A model generated the notes under the pieces. The model searched no databases. It was not told the DNA's origin and saw nothing but the letters and a program-made list of their open reading frames with translations. A stretch of 64,000 bases of DNA, from positions 1 through 64,000 of the forward strand of contig JAIXMR010000031.1 in assembly GCA_025677835.1 (NCBI GenBank), written 5' to 3'. Below are positions 60,784 through 64,000 of the stretch, one piece after another (position 1 is the first letter of the stretch; every line of letters starts with the position of its first letter). The DNA is from Sporodiniella umbellata. Lineage: Eukaryota > Mucoromycota > Mucoromycetes > Mucorales > Rhizopodaceae. Position numbers and translations under genes: made by a program.

Positions 60784-63287
60784 ATGGCAGCCAAGAAAAG
60801 CCCAGTAAAGACAGGAAAGGTCAGCGTGCCAAAAAAAGCGAAAGCCATTTCAAAAAATTCTTTAAAAAGAAAAGCTGAAGAGGACAGTGAAGAAAGCGAC
60901 CAAGAGGATTTTGGTAATGTCAGCCTTGACATGGGCTCTGAAGAAGAAGATTTTGCAGAGAACGACTTAGAAGACGGCTATGATATTGAAGAATTCCCTG
61001 AAATCGACCTTGAAGATGATGAAGAAAATGAAAGCGATTTTGAAGTTGGTAGTGAAGATGAAGAAGACTTCGAAGAAATGGAAGAAGAATTAGAAGAAGA
61101 TTTTGACGCAGAGTTGGAGGCTGACCTCGAAAGGGAAAATGTGGATAGCGAAGACGAAGGCGATGAGTTCAATATGTAAGATCTTTTGCCTTTTTTTTAA
61201 AAAGAAGAGATGTATTAAGAATTTGATTTTGTAGCCCACCACCATATCGTAAGCACTATTCCGAAGAAAAGTTACCAGAAATTGAAGGAAACTATGACAG
61301 TGACACTTCGACTGAAGAAACGGAAAACACAATTGGAAATGTTCCATTGGAATGGTATAAAGACTTGCCTCATATTGGATATAACGTCGATGGCAAGCAA
61401 ATATTGAAGCCTGCTACTGCCGATGAACTTGACAAGTTTTTGGCTACAGTTGAAGATCCTGATTCATGGAAGACAGTAAAGAGCGACATTGAAGGCAAAG
61501 ATGTAGTCCTTAACGATAAAGAGCTGGACATTATTCAACGTCTTCAAAAGGGCATCATCCCTGACTCAACTTATAATCCCTATGAGCCTACGGTGGAATG
61601 GTTTACTTCCAAGACTGAGGTTATGCCACTATCAGCACGTCCTGAACCTAAGAGCAGATTCATTCCTTCTAAGTGGGAAGCTAAGAAGATTATGAAGATT
61701 GTTCGGGCCATCCGACAAGGCCGCATTGTCCCCCGCAAACCCAAAGACGAAAAGCCTCGATTCTACAATCTTTGGGGCGATGACGATACTCCTCGTGAAG
61801 ATCATGTAATGCATGTGGCAGCACCTAAAATGAAGCTCCCGACCCATGACGAAAGTTACAATCCTCCTGAGGAATACCTTTTGGACGAAAAAGAAACAAA
61901 AGAATGGGAAGAGATGGAAGAAGAAGATAGAGCTAAAAACTATTTGCCTCAAAAGCACTCCAACCTTCGACAGGTTCCCGCTTACGAAAACATGATTCAA
62001 GAAAGATTCCAGCGTTGTCTTGATCTCTACTTGGCTCCCCGAGTTCGTAAAAACAGACTTGACATTGACCCTGAGTCGCTTGTACCAAAACTGCCCAGCC
62101 CTAAGGATCTTCGCCCTTTCCCCACTAAGCAGGCGCTTGTATATGAAGGTCATACATCCCGCATTCGTGCTCTTTCGATACATCCCAATGGTCTTTATGC
62201 CCTTTCTGGATCTGACGATAACACATGCCGACTTTGGGAAGTACTTACCGGGCGTTGTCTTTCTTTGTGGAGATTTGAAGGTGTTATACACGCTATCGCC
62301 TGGTGTCCCAATCCTGATATGTGGCTTTTTGCCATTTCTGTTGGCCATGGTGAGGTTCGTTTGATTTCTCCACCTCAGCTTTGTACACCTTTGCAAACTA
62401 TGAACACTGATCAGTTTGTGAAAGCCGGATTTGCTAACCCTTCAGAAGGTGCACAGCACGCTACATGGGTCAAATCCAAAGAAGGTGATGAAAGTAAACA
62501 CGGCTACAAAGCCTGCATTCAGCACACACAAGCAGTCAAACAGCTCACTTGGCATAGGAAGGGTGACTATTTAGCTACCGTGGCGCCCGATGCGAAAAAC
62601 TTGGCTGTTCTTATCCATCAAATCTCAAAGCACCAAACACAAGCTCCTTTCCGACGTCTCCAAGGTCTTGTGCAGAGAGTGGCCTTTCACCCTCTCAAGC
62701 CTATTTTCTTCGTTGCTGTAAGTTGTTCGTTTTTTCAGACAGAGAAAAAAAATCGTTACTTATTTTGTTTGTTTAGACGCAAGTTCTTGTTCGTGTATAC
62801 GATTTGATGCAACAACAATTGATTAAAACACTTCAAACCGGCGTTAAGTGGGTTTCAAGTATTGACGTTCATCCTGGTGGAGATAACGTAGTAATTGGTT
62901 CATATGACAAGAGAGTATGCTGGTTCGATCTGGATCTTAGTGCAAAACCTTACAAATCTTTGAAGTAAGCTTGGATATGCTTTGAAAGAAAAAAGATGTA
63001 TATCAACTAATACTTTCTAAATTAGATATCATTCAAAGGCAGTACGTCAAGTGTCTTTTCACAAGCGATACCCACTCTTTGCCTCTTCATCTGACGATGG
63101 CACAATTCAAATCTTCTATGGTATGGTATACAATGATTTGCTGCAAAATCCTTTGATTGTTCCTGTAAAGATCTTGAAGGGCCATGATGTCAAAGACAAC
63201 CTTGGCGTGTTGGACGTTGAGTTCCACCCTACTCAGCCTTGGATTTTCTCAAGCGGCTCTGATGGCACTCTTAGACTTTGGACATAA
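60784..63287 (+). CDS. ERB1: ribosome biogenesis protein Erb1 (BOP1)
   Basis: Component of the Erb1-Ytm1-Nop7 (PeBoW) complex needed for 27S pre-rRNA processing and 60S assembly in the nucleolus. Four exons, about 60784-61178, 61236-62717, 62778-62965 and 63027-63287, about 775 residues. The N-terminus is basic then strongly acidic. The BOP1NT domain follows: [60 protein letters not shown] and [15 protein letters not shown] repeats then run to the end ([30 protein letters not shown]-type turns such as [17 protein letters not shown], and [14 protein letters not shown] before the stop). I chose the ATG at 60784 (ACCATGGCA context); the upstream in-frame Met has no family support. Confidence 0.96.
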
Positions 63288-63886
63288 AATAAATAAACAC
63301 TGTAGTATATTGTAGACAATTTTTTTTACTATCATTTCGGTCTTTTCTTTTTCTTTTTTTATCGAATAAATACGCGTACATACAGCTGACAGGCGTGGTA
63401 TTGGCTTATAACTGCTAAATGTTTCAAAAGTTTTGTTGTTGATTAGTAAACGCGCCTTTTTACTAAGGGTCTAGAACAGACGCGAAAAAAAAAAAAAAAA
63501 AAAAGGGCTTTCTTATACTATATACACGACAAACTCAATTTGCCACGTTATACATGAAAAAATTTAGCTCTATACTTTTAAGTTATCCATATAAGACCGT
63601 AAGAGAAAGAAAGAAGCTTTGCTGTCTTGAAAAGTTGCATAAATTCTGTAGTTTTGAATAACGAAAAAAAAAAAAAAAAAAAAGCAAATACAAAAGCCGC
63701 GTTCTTTTTTTCAACAAAAAATACCAATGTCAAACAAACGAATAAAGCTGAATGGTAGAACAAATGAGAAAGAAAAGATAGGATATGACGGGGCTGTTCT
63801 CTTACTCCCTCATTTCTCCCCTCTTTTTTTTTTTTTTTTTTTTTTTTTTCGCAGTAAAGTAACGCTAGATAGAGCCAAACTCTACT
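63288..63886. other. intergenic region with poly-A/T tracts
   Basis: Contains A runs at 63486-63504 and 63664-63683 and a T run at 63826-63849. It holds the promoter of the truncated gene at the right edge. No other gene seen. Confidence 0.5.
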
Positions 63887-64000
63887 ATGGAAACGAACGA
63901 AGAAGAAGACATGTTTGGCGATGACTTTGACCTGGAAGAATTAAACGATCTTTATGTTGGACTAAATAAAGAACAGAAAAAGCAGGCCGATACATTTGAC
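63887..64000 (+). CDS. 5' end of unknown gene, cut by window edge
   Basis: ATG in a CTACTATGGAA context after a pyrimidine-rich stretch, reading METNEEEDMFGDDFDLEELN and continuing in frame to the last base. The acidic start is low in information and I cannot name the product. The gene continues beyond 64000. Confidence 0.5.
   Translation, partial: METNEEEDMFGDDFDLEELNDLYVGLNKEQKKQADTFD

Overview
This is eukaryotic, fungal DNA from an early-diverging lineage, most likely Mucoromycota (Mucorales-like). The window is AT-rich. Genes carry many short introns of about 45-90 nt with GTAAGT-like donors and CTAAC/CTGAC branch sites. They encode standard fungal proteins: a URA2-type CPSase-ATCase with a dead DHOase domain, Mcm1/SRF, Kog1/Raptor, Sec6, CSN2, Esf1, Erb1, Pan5, eL34, Psy4/PPP4R2 and a CaM kinase. 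It also encodes proteins usually missing from yeasts and moulds (an AP-4 sigma subunit, a BRCA1/BARD1-type protein) and an Rrm4-type RNA-binding protein. The species cannot be named from sequence alone.

Layout. 0.5-3 kb: Mcm1/SRF MADS factor and a Nudix hydrolase (+). 5-8.3 kb: amino-acid permease and AP-4 sigma (-). 8.5-9.4 kb: a decayed Tc1/mariner-like transposase. 9.7-10.6 kb: PP4 regulatory subunit (+). 11.9-13.2 kb: GIN (integrase-zinc-finger) protein (+), convergent with a RING/RanBP2-finger/BRCT protein at 13.6-15.2 kb (-). 15.5-22.4 kb: the pyrimidine-synthesis multienzyme (-). 22.4-28.7 kb: a 6 kb gene desert holding a 353-bp, nearly perfect inverted repeat. 28.7-29.8 kb: MARVEL-type membrane protein (-). 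32.2-34.5 kb: Sec6 (+). 34.8-39.1 kb: Raptor (-), head-to-head with CSN2 (39.2-41.1 kb, +). 43.2 kb: eL34 (+), convergent with Esf1 (-). 47.1-49.7 kb: Rrm4-like protein. 50-51.3 kb: SR protein with zinc knuckles. 52.3-53.4 kb: a secreted repeat protein with dibasic cleavage sites. 53.9 kb: small fungal protein. 55.6-57 kb: CaM kinase. 57.6 kb: WWE-like small gene. 59.5-60.4 kb: ketopantoate reductase, head-to-head with Erb1 (60.8-63.3 kb). The right edge cuts an unknown gene.

Most genes are housekeeping and do not form one pathway; eL34, Esf1 and Erb1 share ribosome biogenesis. The points most worth following are: the secreted eight-repeat precursor with an exact 33-residue period and a dibasic motif at every boundary; the BRCA1/BARD1-like and AP-4 sigma genes; the Rrm4-like architecture; the inverted repeat; and extreme micro-exons (3 nt in the permease; 7, 12 and 18 nt in the SR gene). 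Exon boundaries were placed by eye from splice signals, frame continuity and family conservation. No alignments or searches were run.
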